A DNA stretch of 53,766 nt from positions 7,588,452 through 7,642,217 of the forward strand of contig NZ_KK853997.1 of assembly GCF_000696185.1 (NCBI RefSeq). The letters run 5' to 3'. Positions 1 through 8,704 of the stretch are shown piece by piece. The notes below the pieces were generated by a model, which was not told where the DNA came from, searched no databases, and saw only the letters and a program-made list of their open reading frames with translations. This stretch comes from Kitasatospora cheerisanensis KCTC 2395. GTDB lineage: Bacteria > Actinomycetota > Actinomycetes > Streptomycetales > Streptomycetaceae. A program made the position numbers and the translations under genes. Each line of letters starts with the position of its first letter. Position 1 is the stretch's first letter.

Positions 1-148
1 CCTCGCCCTGATCCGGTCCGGCGCCACCAACCGCGAGATCGCCGCCACCCTCCACCTCTCCGTCAAAGCCGTCGAGGCCAACCTGACCCGCCTCTTCCGC
101 CAGTACGGAGTCCGCGGCCGCGCCGAGCTGGCGAAGTGCCAGGAGTGA
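1..148 (+). CDS. LuxR-family regulator, C-terminal HTH fragment (5' truncated by window edge)
   Basis: Reading from base 2, 48 residues are open to a TGA at 146-148. They match the second half of a LuxR/NarL DNA-binding domain: the pattern GATNREIAATLHLSVKAVEA is the recognition helix-turn-helix, followed by NLTRLFRQYGVRGRAELA, the usual end of GerE-type domains. The protein would bind DNA as the output domain of a response regulator or a large LuxR-type ATPase (LAL). The N-terminal part that would tell these apart is outside the window. The family call is firm; the subfamily is not. Confidence 0.85.
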   Translation, partial: LALIRSGATNREIAATLHLSVKAVEANLTRLFRQYGVRGRAELAKCQE

Positions 149-287
149 GAGCCGTCCCGGCCGCCGCGGCGACCTCGCGACGCACCCGGGCCAGGCCCCG
201 CCGTTCGAAGGAGCATCGGAAGGACTCGACCACGTACGCGTCGTTGCGGCACCGCTAGCACCGAGTCGGCGCGACCGCATCGCCGCA

Positions 288-317
288 CCCCCCGGTCGGC
301 GCAGCCGACTGAGGGGG
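288..317 (-). terminator. Hairpin terminator between LuxR and NACHT genes
   Basis: CGGTCGGC (293-300) pairs with GCCGACTG (304-311) around a 3-base loop. The stem is extended by CCCCC (288-292) and GGGGG (313-317). It lies just beyond the stop codon of the leftward NACHT gene and downstream of the rightward LuxR gene, so it probably acts in both directions. No T-run is seen, as is common in actinobacteria. Confidence 0.6.
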
Positions 318-335
318 CGTCAGGGGCCGGTGATC

Positions 336-3300
336 TCAGTCGGACACGATGCCGCCGAGGCGGACGATCGCTTCGAGGGTGGCGAGGTCGAGCCCGCAGT
401 CCCGGGAGAACCGGGCCCCATGCAGCCGGTCGGTGAGGGCGGCGTGGTCGAGCAGCTCGCCGGTGCGGAAGTCGAGCAGCCAGAGCTCGCCGAGGCGGGT
501 CAGGACCCCGAGGCGGTCGCCGGAGGGCGGGGCGAAGAGGCTCTGGACGCCGAGGGCGGGCACGGGGACCTCCCACGACGGTTCGGTGGCGGGGCTGCCG
601 GGCCGCCAGCCGCAGAGACCGCGGTCGGACACGGCCGCCGCCGCCATCCCGGAGGCCGCGCGGAAGACGAACGTGTCGAAGCGAGTGTCCTTCAGGAACG
701 GGAAGGAGAGCCCGTCCGGGTCGAGGAGGGCGCTCTCCGTGGTGCTGTCGGCGACCGCCACGGGTGTGCCGTCGACATATAGCATGATGCTCTCCGAGCC
801 CGGGGTCAGCCCGACACGACGGTTGGGTCCGCCCCCCATGGAGGTGTTCTCCAGCAGCCGCCATCCCCCGGAAGCCGCGTGGTCGGCCACGAGGAACCGG
901 AGGGAATCCTGGTCCACCGTCAGAAGGCACAGGCCACCGCTGCCGGGCACGGCGGCGTAGTAGTCCTCCTCCTCGGTCGGCAGCACGATCTCTCCTGCGG
1001 ACGCCCCGGACTCGGGGTCGGTGAGGACGAATCGGGGCGTGGGCGATTCGGTGAAGGTCAGCGCCCGGTGCCGGCCGTCGTGAACGGCCAGCGAGGAGGC
1101 GCCACTTCGCGTGATCGCGGTGATCCTCCCGGTGTGCAGGTCGATCAGTCTGCGGCCCACCCTGACCGTGTCAGTGTCCCACCGCTGCAACTGGAGGGCG
1201 CTGGTCACGTACGCCGACACGTGGTGCGGAGTCGCCGCCAGCCGTCCGCCGGGCCAGAGCAGGACCCCGTCACCCGCGACGACCAGTGTGCCGTCGGCAG
1301 CCACCAACCCCCCGACGTACGGACCGTCGACCTCCTCGTCGCCGAGCACCGAGGTGTCGAGGATCTGCGCTCCGCGCAGGTCGACTCCCACGAGGTCGGC
1401 CCGGTCCAGCCAGAGGTTGCGGAGCCGCGCGCCGCGCAGACCCGCCCCGGCCAACCTGAGCTCGACGTCCGGAACCCCAAGACCGAGGCCTTCGAGGTCG
1501 AGCCCACTGAGATCGAGTCCCGCCAGACTGCGGCCGGTGGTGACGAGGAGGTTGAGGCAGTTGGCGACGAACCAGCTCATGCCGGGAGCGGTGTCCCTGG
1601 TTGCCCGAGCGTTGTCCAGAAGTCGGTCCTGGTAACCGGGGTGGGACTTGACGATCGAGCTGAGGAAGCGGAGGACCGCGGACTCGGTCAACATTTCGCC
1701 GAACGTGTCGTCGAGCCGTTCGATCGGCTCGGCGACGAACCGCCCGAGGGCCGGCAGGACACCCTCCGGAGACCGGGCCGCAAAATAGCCGGACCAGGTC
1801 CACTCGGCATCGACTCCCCCCGACGGCTGCTCGGCAGGCTGGACAGCCGCGAGGAAGTCGTCCGTCAGCAGACCGAGTTCGGCGGCGAACTTGAACGCGA
1901 CCAGGAACTCCAGCAGCGACTTGTGCGACGGCCCGTAGTTGCCCTCGGCGTCCCGCACGAACATGCCCTGGTTGCGCATGTCCTGCTCCCAGTAGTCCAG
2001 ATCCTTGGCACTGGCGACCACCGGGCCGAAGCAGGAACGCAGATGCTCGGGGAAGTCGCGGTAGTTGAGGCTCAGCTTCCCGTCGTCGAGCATCTTCCAC
2101 GCGACCTCGCACAGGAAGTACAGCTTGTCCGCGCGGGAGGTGAAGGTCCGTTCGGCGTGGATGTCGCGGTCCATCTTCCGGCGGATCGCGTACAGGTAGA
2201 TCCGGGCGAGGTCGATCTCCGCACCCTGCTCGATCTCCGGCAGTGCGTCGACCACCAGCTCCGACATGACCGGACGACGCATCAGCTCACGAACGTCGGC
2301 GTGCCCCATCACCATCCGGACCTGCTGTTCGCCGAGCCCGAACGACAGCAGCCGCTCGACCTGCTCGTCGTCGAAAGGCACCAGGTCGACGATGTCGAAG
2401 ACGGGGCCGTCCGGTGCGCTGCCGGCGCGGGGCAGGCCCACCTTGGCGCTGAAGAGGTCGCGGGCCTCCTGGGCGTGGCGGAAGTGTTCCTTGCGGCTGC
2501 TGAGCAGGACCTTGCTGCCGGGCTCGACCACCGTGGCGAGTTCCCAGAAGTTGGCGACCACGGTGTGGCGGTCGGTGCGGGCCGCCATCTCGTCGAAGCC
2601 GTCGAAGATCAGCAGCAGCCGGCCCATCCGGTTGAGCACCTGCACCACGTCGGAGTTGCCCACGTTGATCTTGTGCTTGTTGAAGAAGAACTCGGCCAAC
2701 AGGCCCTGCACGGTGGTCTGCTTGGCGTAGTCGCGCAGCGGTATCAGCAGCGGGATCCGGGGCCGCGGCACGCCGCGGCGCTTGGCGTCCCGCCACGCCC
2801 GGACCATGGTGTGCGCCAGGTGCAGCGCGAACCAGGACTTGCCCATGCCGAACTCGCCCAGCACGGAGAGGTGTTGCTTGGCCGGCTCGTCCAGCCAGCG
2901 GGCCACGTAGTCGTCCAGGCCGCCGCTCTTCCAGCTGTAGCCGCTGGTGGCGATCGGCTGCCCGGTGGCCGGGTCGACCTCGGCCTTCTCGCAGGACAGC
3001 GGCACGTAGCGGGTGTCGATGCCGCGCCGCCGCACCTCCTCCTCCACACACGTGAGGTACGGCTCGAAGTCGGCCACCAGGTCGATCAGGTCGTCGAACG
3101 CGTAGGCGTACAGGCGGTTTCCGCTGCGGTCCGCCGCCGCGCGCGCTGCTGCGCTGACCCGGAGCCGGGCGATGCCCCAGCCCTCGGCGGCCCGGTGCTG
3201 CTCGGTCAGCCCGGACAGCAGGTTCAGGTGGTGCGGGCCCAACTCCCCTTCCACGCACAGCATCAGCATGCGGTCGAACTGGCCGGGACGCAGCCGGGGA

Positions 3301-3932
3301 ATGTCCACCAGCAGCGCCACGCTGCCGTCCGGGGCCGGCCACTCGCGGTGGATCCCGTAGCCGACGGCGCGGAACCACTCCGTGGAGTCCTGGGCGAGTC
3401 GCTGAGCGGGCGTCAGGCGGGAGCGCGCCGGCTCGATGCGCAGCCGGTGCTGCTCCTCCCCGTCACGGGTCCGGCCCGCCTGCTCCAGCAGGGCGTCGAG
3501 CTTGGCGTCGGACCGGACTTCGTGCGGCGTCCGGCTGCGATCCAGCACCGAGTCGAACGCGGCGACGAAGCCGTCCACGTGCTCGTCGAAGCCGTGGTCG
3601 AGATGCCCGAACTCGCCGGTCTCCCGGTTGCGTTCGACCGCCTCGGTGATCTCGCGCCGCAGCCGCGACCAGTCGTGGTCGTGGAAGGACCGGCGGAACG
3701 CGTCCAGCACGTAGCTGTTCCGGAAGACGGCGAGCACCGACTCCGCGCGCCCGGTGCAGTACTCGATCAGGGCGATGGTGTAGATGCTGTCGAAGTCCCG
3801 GGGCGGTTGGCGCGGATCGAGCTTCACGGCCCTGAGCACGCGAAGCACTTCCTCGCGCCGCATCGCCGCGTCGGTGAGCGGCTTCGCCACCAACCGCGCA
3901 ACGAGCCCTGCCGCCGTCGCCACCACCGACAT
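336..3932 (-). CDS. Large NACHT-domain STAND NTPase with pentapeptide-like repeats and propeller-like C terminus
   Basis: The product has 1198 residues. The ATG at 3932 is preferred because a GAGGGGG ribosome site lies just upstream; the open frame runs further back but without homology-like sequence. Residues 1-150 are helix-rich. Residues 165-290 form an alpha/beta region faintly like a degenerate restriction-endonuclease fold (inference only). The NACHT ATPase follows: Walker A GEFGMGKS at 359-366 and Walker B LLLIFDGFDEM with D444. Leucine-rich helical sequence leads to ALDLSG-like pentapeptide repeats at about 802-857. The last 340 residues are rich in short beta strands with LLWPGG/WELP-type turns, suggesting a WD40/YVTN-like propeller. 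Such STAND NTPases sense ligands and oligomerise; many bacterial NACHT proteins are antiphage. No separate effector gene is adjacent, so any effector would be within the protein. Family firm, role inferred. Confidence 0.85.
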   Translation of the reverse strand: MSVVATAAGLVARLVAKPLTDAAMRREEVLRVLRAVKLDPRQPPRDFDSIYTIALIEYCTGRAESVLAVFRNSYVLDAFRRSFHDHDWSRLRREITEAVERNRETGEFGHLDHGFDEHVDGFVAAFDSVLDRSRTPHEVRSDAKLDALLEQAGRTRDGEEQHRLRIEPARSRLTPAQRLAQDSTEWFRAVGYGIHREWPAPDGSVALLVDIPRLRPGQFDRMLMLCVEGELGPHHLNLLSGLTEQHRAAEGWGIARLRVSAAARAAADRSGNRLYAYAFDDLIDLVADFEPYLTCVEEEVRRRGIDTRYVPLSCEKAEVDPATGQPIATSGYSWKSGGLDDYVARWLDEPAKQHLSVLGEFGMGKSWFALHLAHTMVRAWRDAKRRGVPRPRIPLLIPLRDYAKQTTVQGLLAEFFFNKHKINVGNSDVVQVLNRMGRLLLIFDGFDEMAARTDRHTVVANFWELATVVEPGSKVLLSSRKEHFRHAQEARDLFSAKVGLPRAGSAPDGPVFDIVDLVPFDDEQVERLLSFGLGEQQVRMVMGHADVRELMRRPVMSELVVDALPEIEQGAEIDLARIYLYAIRRKMDRDIHAERTFTSRADKLYFLCEVAWKMLDDGKLSLNYRDFPEHLRSCFGPVVASAKDLDYWEQDMRNQGMFVRDAEGNYGPSHKSLLEFLVAFKFAAELGLLTDDFLAAVQPAEQPSGGVDAEWTWSGYFAARSPEGVLPALGRFVAEPIERLDDTFGEMLTESAVLRFLSSIVKSHPGYQDRLLDNARATRDTAPGMSWFVANCLNLLVTTGRSLAGLDLSGLDLEGLGLGVPDVELRLAGAGLRGARLRNLWLDRADLVGVDLRGAQILDTSVLGDEEVDGPYVGGLVAADGTLVVAGDGVLLWPGGRLAATPHHVSAYVTSALQLQRWDTDTVRVGRRLIDLHTGRITAITRSGASSLAVHDGRHRALTFTESPTPRFVLTDPESGASAGEIVLPTEEEDYYAAVPGSGGLCLLTVDQDSLRFLVADHAASGGWRLLENTSMGGGPNRRVGLTPGSESIMLYVDGTPVAVADSTTESALLDPDGLSFPFLKDTRFDTFVFRAASGMAAAAVSDRGLCGWRPGSPATEPSWEVPVPALGVQSLFAPPSGDRLGVLTRLGELWLLDFRTGELLDHAALTDRLHGARFSRDCGLDLATLEAIVRLGGIVSD

Positions 3933-4255
3933 TCCGTTGCCCCCTCGGCTCGCCCGTCCCCGCCGGAATCGTATCGACCCGGCTGCCCGAGGGGCGGTCA
4001 GCCACCGGTGCGGGGCGTGATGGGCTGCACCCCGGTGCCGGCCGTCCCGGTGTCCATCGGGCCTGCGCCTTCCGGAGGACCGCCCCACGGGTGAACCTTC
4101 GATCCGCCCGGCCCGCACAGGCGCGGAGATTCCATGACGCACCGTCAGGAGTACACGCATGGCTGATTGCTGGCCGCTGAATCCCGTGACTGTCTGGTGC
4201 CGGCAGGGCCACTCCCGTGCTCCGCCACCGATCGAGCCTCTCGGAGGAATCTCTC
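3933..4255. other. 323-bp intergenic region between divergent NACHT and secreted-peptide genes
   Basis: No convincing gene is seen. The region holds the presumed divergent promoters and one copy of the recurrent 13-bp palindrome (4135-4147). No clear -35/-10 pair could be assigned by eye. Confidence 0.5.
4135..4147. repeat. Palindromic element TGACGCACCGTCA (copy 1)
   Basis: One of seven exact or near-exact copies of TGACGSNCCGTCA in the window, mostly in intergenic DNA. This one lies 108 bases before the start of the secreted small protein at 4256. The function is unknown. Confidence 0.6.
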
Positions 4256-4525
4256 GTGCGTGCTGTCAAGCGTGTCCTGGCCGTCGGCGCCCTCGCAGTC
4301 CCGCTGGTGCTCGGCTGTGCCGGACTCGCCTCCGCCCAGGAAGGCCTGGACGCGAACTTCGGCAAGGGCCAGTTTGTCGCCAACGAGGACGGTGCCGGTG
4401 TCGCGGGCACGCAGTCCAGTGTCTCGCCGGACGGAGTCAGCCACTCCGACTTCTGGGTCTGGGCCGACGAAACCGGTGTCCGCGGATCCTTCACCGGCGC
4501 GGGCGCCACCTGGAGCGGCGAGTAG
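4256..4525 (+). CDS. Small secreted protein of unknown function
   Basis: The product has 89 residues. GTG at 4256 is chosen because GGAGGAA (4243-4249) lies six bases upstream; a longer frame starting at 4217 has no ribosome site. Residues 1-29 are a classic Sec signal peptide: basic start MRAVKR, hydrophobic core, and an ASA cleavage site before QEG. The mature part (about 60 residues) has no cysteine and is rich in Gly, Ser and Asp, ending FTGAGATWSGE. A hairpin terminator follows, so it is probably a single-gene transcript. I do not recognise the family. Confidence 0.75.
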   Translation: MRAVKRVLAVGALAVPLVLGCAGLASAQEGLDANFGKGQFVANEDGAGVAGTQSSVSPDGVSHSDFWVWADETGVRGSFTGAGATWSGE

Positions 4526-4540
4526 AGCCGCAGGTAAGCC

Positions 4541-4567
4541 GCCCGGCGGGAACCCCGCCCGCCGGGC
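4541..4567 (+). terminator. Hairpin terminator after the secreted small protein
   Basis: GCCCGGCGGG (4541-4550) and CCCGCCGGGC (4558-4567) form a perfect 10-bp stem with a 7-base loop, 15 bases after the stop codon. Confidence 0.7.
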
Positions 4568-4678
4568 GCCGGTGCGTCGCAGCCGACACCAGCAGACCGG
4601 CCGGCACCGGCCGGAACCGTGGCGGGAACGGTGATGGTGGAGGGCCAAAGTGCATGAGCGGGTGGCAGGATGGGCCTC

Positions 4679-5335
4679 ATGAGCGACGAATCCCGGCCCC
4701 TGCTGGTGGACCGCACGCCCTTTCCCGACGGCCTCGACGAGCGGCTGCACGCCCAGTTCACGTTCCTGGTCGAGATCGACCGGTTGAAGACGATCCTGCG
4801 GCAGTCGCCGCTGGTGGCCGCCGAGCGGCGGGAGAACGACGCCGAGCACTCCTGGCACCTGGCGATGATGGTGCCGCTCCTCGCCGAGTACGCGGACGAG
4901 CCGATCGACGTCGGCCACACCGTTCAACTCGTACTGCTGCACGACCTGGTGGAGATCTACGCCGGGGACACGCCGCTGTACGACCCGGCGGCGGGCGTCG
5001 ACCAGGCGGAGCGCGAGACGGTGGCGGCGGACGAGCTGTTCGGGCTGCTGCCGGAGGACCAGGGGCGGCGGCTGCGGGAGCTGTGGGACGAGTTCGAGGA
5101 GCGTCGCACGCCGGAGGCGCGGTTCGCGAAGGCGATGGACCGGCTGCAGCCGCTGCTGCTCAACTGGATGGCCCGCGGCGGGACGTGGCGCACGCCCGGG
5201 GTGACGGCGGACGACGTGCGGGCCCGGAAGGCGGTGATCGGCGACGCCTCGGCGGAGCTGTGGAAGGCCGGCCGGCTGCTGATCGACGAGGGCGAGCGGC
5301 GCGGCTGGTCGCGCAGCGGCAGCGGAAACGCCTGA
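4679..5335 (+). CDS. HD-domain hydrolase (YfbR/5'-deoxynucleotidase-like)
   Basis: The product has 218 residues from ATG 4679; ATG 4670 would add three residues. GGATGG upstream looks like a leaderless -10 region, which favours 4679. The metal-binding HD motifs are visible: ENDAEHSWHLAMM supplies the first histidine, LVLLHDLVEIYAGDT supplies the HD pair, and AKAMDRLQPLLLN carries the distal aspartate. This layout matches the HD_3/YfbR group of metal-dependent phosphohydrolases acting on nucleotides. Substrate specificity cannot be read from sequence. It is cytosolic, with no signal peptide. It stands alone between a terminator and the PP2C gene. Confidence 0.85.
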   Translation: MSDESRPLLVDRTPFPDGLDERLHAQFTFLVEIDRLKTILRQSPLVAAERRENDAEHSWHLAMMVPLLAEYADEPIDVGHTVQLVLLHDLVEIYAGDTPLYDPAAGVDQAERETVAADELFGLLPEDQGRRLRELWDEFEERRTPEARFAKAMDRLQPLLLNWMARGGTWRTPGVTADDVRARKAVIGDASAELWKAGRLLIDEGERRGWSRSGSGNA

Positions 5336-5478
5336 CCCACCCGGCCGCCGGCAGGCGCGCTGACCACCGCGCGCACCGGCGGCCCTCCTCGTGGGCCTCC
5401 CGTTCGGGTGTGCTTCGCTTGGGGCCACGCCGCACCACAGGGGTGCGAGCGGGAGAGGCCGAGGAGAGGTGGACGGTC

Positions 5479-6234
5479 GTGCCGGTCGTCGCGGTGAGCG
5501 TGCTCAGTCACACGGGAGTGGTGCGCAGCCACAACGAGGACAGTGTGGCGGTCGGGCCGTGGACGCTCTGCGCGACGGCGACCGACAGCCCGCAGACCTT
5601 CTACTTCCCGCTGGGCGACAGCGCCGTGACGGTGGCGGTCGCCGACGGCCTGGGCGGACACCCGGGCGGCGACCTGGCCTCCTCGCTCACCGCCGGTCAA
5701 CTGGCCGCCACCGGAACGGAACTGACCGACGAGCAGTCCGTGACCGAGGCGCTGCAGGCCTGCCACACGGCGCTGCACGACGCGGCCGACGCCGACCCCA
5801 CGCTGGCCGGCATGAGCACCACCGTGGCCGGGCTGGCGCTGACCGGCGACTCCGTGCTGGTGTTCAACGTCGGCGACAGCCGGGTCTACGAACTCACCGA
5901 CGCCGAACCGCGGTTGCTCAGCACCGACGACAGTCCGCCGCTCGCCCCCGGACAGCGCACCACCCACCTGGTCACCAGCGTCCTCGGCGGCGCGACCCCG
6001 CGCGACGCGCTGCGCCCGCACGTGACCAGCCTCCCTGTCCGCCCCGGCGCCCGCTACCTGCTGTGCACCGACGGGCTGAGCGACCCGGTGCCGCCGGAGG
6101 AGTGGGCGGCCGTGACCGCAGACGGCGACGCGGAGGACGACGACCAGCACGCCGTGGTCGAACTCTGGCGCGCCGCGATCCGCGCGGGCGGCCCGGACAA
6201 CATCACCATCGCCCTGGTCCGGATCGACGACTGA
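5479..6234 (+). CDS. PP2C-family serine/threonine protein phosphatase
   Basis: The product has 251 residues from GTG 5479, with GAGGAGAGG nine bases upstream. PP2C motifs appear in order: RSHNEDSVAV (metal-binding), VADGLGGHPGG (motif DGxGG), GMSTTVAGL, VFNVGDSRVYEL, LLCTDGLSD and PDNITIALVRI at the C terminus. All metal-coordinating aspartates appear present, so it should be an active Mn/Mg-dependent Ser/Thr phosphatase. It is soluble, with no transmembrane segment or sensory domain. No Hanks-type kinase or FHA protein lies beside it, so its partner is unknown. Confidence 0.9.
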   Translation: MPVVAVSVLSHTGVVRSHNEDSVAVGPWTLCATATDSPQTFYFPLGDSAVTVAVADGLGGHPGGDLASSLTAGQLAATGTELTDEQSVTEALQACHTALHDAADADPTLAGMSTTVAGLALTGDSVLVFNVGDSRVYELTDAEPRLLSTDDSPPLAPGQRTTHLVTSVLGGATPRDALRPHVTSLPVRPGARYLLCTDGLSDPVPPEEWAAVTADGDAEDDDQHAVVELWRAAIRAGGPDNITIALVRIDD

Positions 6235-6261
6235 CGCCGGGCGCCGCCCCCCGGTGCCGGG

Positions 6262-6804
6262 TCAGACGCGCTCCAGCGGACGGTGCGGCCCGTCCGGCAG
6301 AGTGACCGTGACGGCGTCGCCGGGGCGGACCGGCCCGCCGGCGCGGACCACGCCCATGATGCCGGCCTTGCGGACCAGGCCGCCGTTCTCGTCGCGGTGC
6401 ACCACCTGCTTGAGCAGCCCGTGCCGGAAGTCGTCGATCTGCGCGCACGGATTGCGCAGCCCGGTCACCTCCACCACCGCCTCCGCGCCGAGGTGCAGCA
6501 GCGCGCCGACCGGCAGGCCCAGCAGGTCCACCCCGCTCGTGGTGACGTTCTCGCCCAACTCGCCCGGGGCGACGGCGAATCCGGCCGCCGCCAGCTCCTC
6601 GAACAGCTCGGCGTGGATCAGGTGCACCTGCCGCAGGTTCGGCACCGTCGGGTCCTTGGCGATCCGGGACCGGTGCTTGACGGTGACCCCGGCGTGCACG
6701 TCGCCCTCCACCCCGAGCCCCTCCAGCAACCGGATCTCGCCCCGCGTGGGCTTGGTGAACGAGTACTCGCCGTTACTGCTGACCGCCACCACACTGCCGG
6801 ACAT
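6262..6804 (-). CDS. MOSC-domain protein
   Basis: The product has 180 residues. ATG 6804 is preferred (MSGSVVAVSSNGEYSF), the usual opening of actinobacterial MOSC proteins; ATG 6822 would add six residues. MOSC hallmarks are GLGVEGDVHAG, LRQVHLIHAELFEEL, ELGENVTTSGVDLLGLPVG, and the pocket cysteine in GLRNPCAQID. MOSC domains are fused to molybdenum-cofactor sulfurases or to Moco enzymes such as mARC/YiiM and handle sulfur or N-hydroxylated compounds. A free-standing MOSC like this is YiiM-like in size, but its substrate is unknown. It converges with the PP2C gene. Confidence 0.88.
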   Translation of the reverse strand: MSGSVVAVSSNGEYSFTKPTRGEIRLLEGLGVEGDVHAGVTVKHRSRIAKDPTVPNLRQVHLIHAELFEELAAAGFAVAPGELGENVTTSGVDLLGLPVGALLHLGAEAVVEVTGLRNPCAQIDDFRHGLLKQVVHRDENGGLVRKAGIMGVVRAGGPVRPGDAVTVTLPDGPHRPLERV

Positions 6805-7178
6805 CCGAGGCCGCCTCTCCATCGATCCACCACGTCCAACTGCCGTTCGGGGCACCACTCTAGGCGCTCGTCCGGAGCGGGCGGCCGGTGGGGGCCGGTG
6901 AATTCGCGCAAACCGGGGGCGAATTCACTGCCGGGCCGGTGCGGGGCGTCGTGGCCGTTCAGTCGTCGCGGCTTTTCAAAGGATGGGCAAAGTGGGATCC
7001 TGATGGAGGCAATCCCATTCCGTGGGAGCCGATTGCGGGTGAAGGCGTGCCTGTTCCACCAGGGCCAACGTCGTTGGTGGGACGACGCGTTGACGAGGCA
7101 TCGCACGTCGACGGCCGAGTCCCGGATGCCGTGCTGCCTCTTTCACGCCGGAATTCCGTATCAGCCGAAGGGTTCGTC
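6805..7178. other. 374-bp intergenic region of lower GC
   Basis: No convincing gene. The composition is visibly less GC-rich than the flanks. It contains GAATTC twice within 27 bases (near 6900 and 6921) and a CCAAC/GTTGG hairpin at about 7062-7074. It must hold the promoter of the amine-oxidase-like pair and that of the MOSC gene. Confidence 0.4.
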
Positions 7179-7847
7179 ATGTCCGGCGAATACATGCTGC
7201 CTCCGCCAGGCCTGTCCGATGCAGGGGGGATCAATCTGGGGCCGATTCTCGATCCGCCCTTCTCCGACGCCCCGGACTTCCGGGACCGGGTGCAGTCGGT
7301 GACCACCACGCCGGTCGCCGTCGAGGAGACCGCGCCGATCGTCTCCGAGGCGGGAAGCCGGCGCGCGACGGAGCTGGCGCTGCACTCCGAGGAGGTCTCC
7401 CGGGAGCTCGCGGGGCGGCGCCACGAAGTCATCGGCGTGGGCTCCGGAGCCGCCGACCGGAGCGCCCACCATCCGATCGTGATCATCTACGACTACACGG
7501 AGAACCTCGCCGTCGAGGCGGTGGTCGACCTCGCGGCCGGCCGGGTCGCGGAGGTGCGCCGCCGGCGCTACCAGCCGCAGCTGACGACCGCGGAGGAGCG
7601 CCGGGCCGTCGAACTCGTCCGGCAGGACGGCAGGTTGGGGGCGTACGAGAGCGACCTGGACAGCGGGTCGGGGATCGTGGTGGACGAGGTCGACTTCCGC
7701 AGCCCCCGGCACGGGCACCGGATGGTCGACCTGCGGTTCGGTCCGATGACCGAGCGGCTGCCGAGGGCGTTCGCGGTGGTCGACCTGACGGACCAGGACG
7801 TGGTCCGCTGCGGTCCGGTCCCCGCCGCCGACGGAGGTGCGTCATGA
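7179..7847 (+). CDS. Copper-amine-oxidase N-domain-like protein (putative)
   Basis: The product has 222 residues from ATG 7179, with GAAGGG six bases upstream. The first 50 residues are low-complexity. Residues 70-210 contain a pattern typical of the N2/N3 domains of copper amine oxidases: HPIVIIYDYTENLAVEAVVD, then DLAAGRVAEVRRRRYQPQLT, where such proteins have a strand-loop-strand ending YQPPL. The gene overlaps the next by ATGA, so the two proteins are probably made in equal amounts and may form one complex. No signal peptide. The family assignment rests on pattern similarity only; the call of a non-enzymatic partner domain is inference. Confidence 0.55.
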   Translation: MSGEYMLPPPGLSDAGGINLGPILDPPFSDAPDFRDRVQSVTTTPVAVEETAPIVSEAGSRRATELALHSEEVSRELAGRRHEVIGVGSGAADRSAHHPIVIIYDYTENLAVEAVVDLAAGRVAEVRRRRYQPQLTTAEERRAVELVRQDGRLGAYESDLDSGSGIVVDEVDFRSPRHGHRMVDLRFGPMTERLPRAFAVVDLTDQDVVRCGPVPAADGGAS

Positions 7848-8704
7848 CCACGGTCTCCGGCAGTGTCGCGTGGCCCCCCGAGGCCCCGGTGTGGAGGTTC
7901 AGCTGGCAGATGGTCGACGGCGACAGCGAGGCCATCGCCTTCTACGGCCTCACCTACAAGGACCGGCTGGTGCTGCACAAGGCCAGCCTCCCGATGATCC
8001 GGGTGCAGTACGACGGCCCGGCCGGCCCGTACAAGGACCAGCTGAGCACCGGGAACATGCAGGGGCCGGTCAAGGTCTACGAGGGAAGCCCCGCACCGAC
8101 GTTCAGGTTCCTGGTGGTGGAGAGCTACCACGAGATCGGCCACTACCGGCTGACGAACCGGTGGATCTTCCGCAGCGACGGCATCATCCTGCCGCAGCTG
8201 TACAGCGCCGGCCTGCAGGCCCCGTACAACCATCGGCACCACGTCTACTGGCGGTTCGACTTCGACGTGGTCGGGGCGTCCAACAACCTTGCGCTGGAAC
8301 ACCTTCCGGTGGGCACCGACTGGGGCTGGGGCCCCGGCTGGTTCCCGTACACGGTGGAGACGCTGGCCGCGCACTCGCCGCGCGACACCTACGCGGTGCT
8401 GAACAAGTCGAACCCGTTCGGCCACCTGCAGGGGTACACCATCGCGCCGGGCCCGTTCGACGGCACGGCCGACGGCTTCGGCCGGATCGACGCGGCCGTC
8501 ACCCAGTACCACGGCGGCGAGGACCTGCGCGGCCGGCTGGGCACGGCCTTCGACGACCAGCTCGGCACCCAGGTCAACGGCGAGAGCGTCGACGGCCAGG
8601 ACGTCGTGCTGTGGTGGTGCGCCCACCTAGACCACCACGCCAGCGAGGGCGGCGACGAGTGGCACGTCTGCGGGCCGATCCTGCAGCCGTTCGGCTATCC
8701 GTGA
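7844..8704 (+). CDS. Copper-amine-oxidase catalytic-domain-like protein (atypical)
   Basis: The product has 286 residues; ATG 7844 overlaps the upstream stop (ATGA). It resembles a shortened amine oxidase C-terminal domain. YGLTYKDRLVLHKASLPMI matches the start of that domain. WIFRSDGIILPQLYSAGL matches the strand after the cofactor tyrosine. YNHRHHVYWRFDFDVVG matches the copper-site HxH segment, and DVVLWWCAHLDHH with a later GPILQPF matches the end. The normal cofactor motif T-x-x-N-Y-D/E is not present; a tyrosine sits at the equivalent place but in the context GHYRLTN. Length is under half of a normal enzyme. It may bind copper without forming topaquinone. Confidence 0.6.
   Translation: MTTVSGSVAWPPEAPVWRFSWQMVDGDSEAIAFYGLTYKDRLVLHKASLPMIRVQYDGPAGPYKDQLSTGNMQGPVKVYEGSPAPTFRFLVVESYHEIGHYRLTNRWIFRSDGIILPQLYSAGLQAPYNHRHHVYWRFDFDVVGASNNLALEHLPVGTDWGWGPGWFPYTVETLAAHSPRDTYAVLNKSNPFGHLQGYTIAPGPFDGTADGFGRIDAAVTQYHGGEDLRGRLGTAFDDQLGTQVNGESVDGQDVVLWWCAHLDHHASEGGDEWHVCGPILQPFGYP

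Noticed and set aside
879..4094. 1071-codon open frame on the + strand
   Set aside because: It is the antisense shadow of the NACHT gene. The translation is Val/Gln/Arg-rich with no domain, and the minus strand has clear motifs.
6959..7486. Leftward frame over the amine-oxidase-like gene start
   Set aside because: No ribosome site or recognisable domain; overlaps a coupled gene pair with better support.
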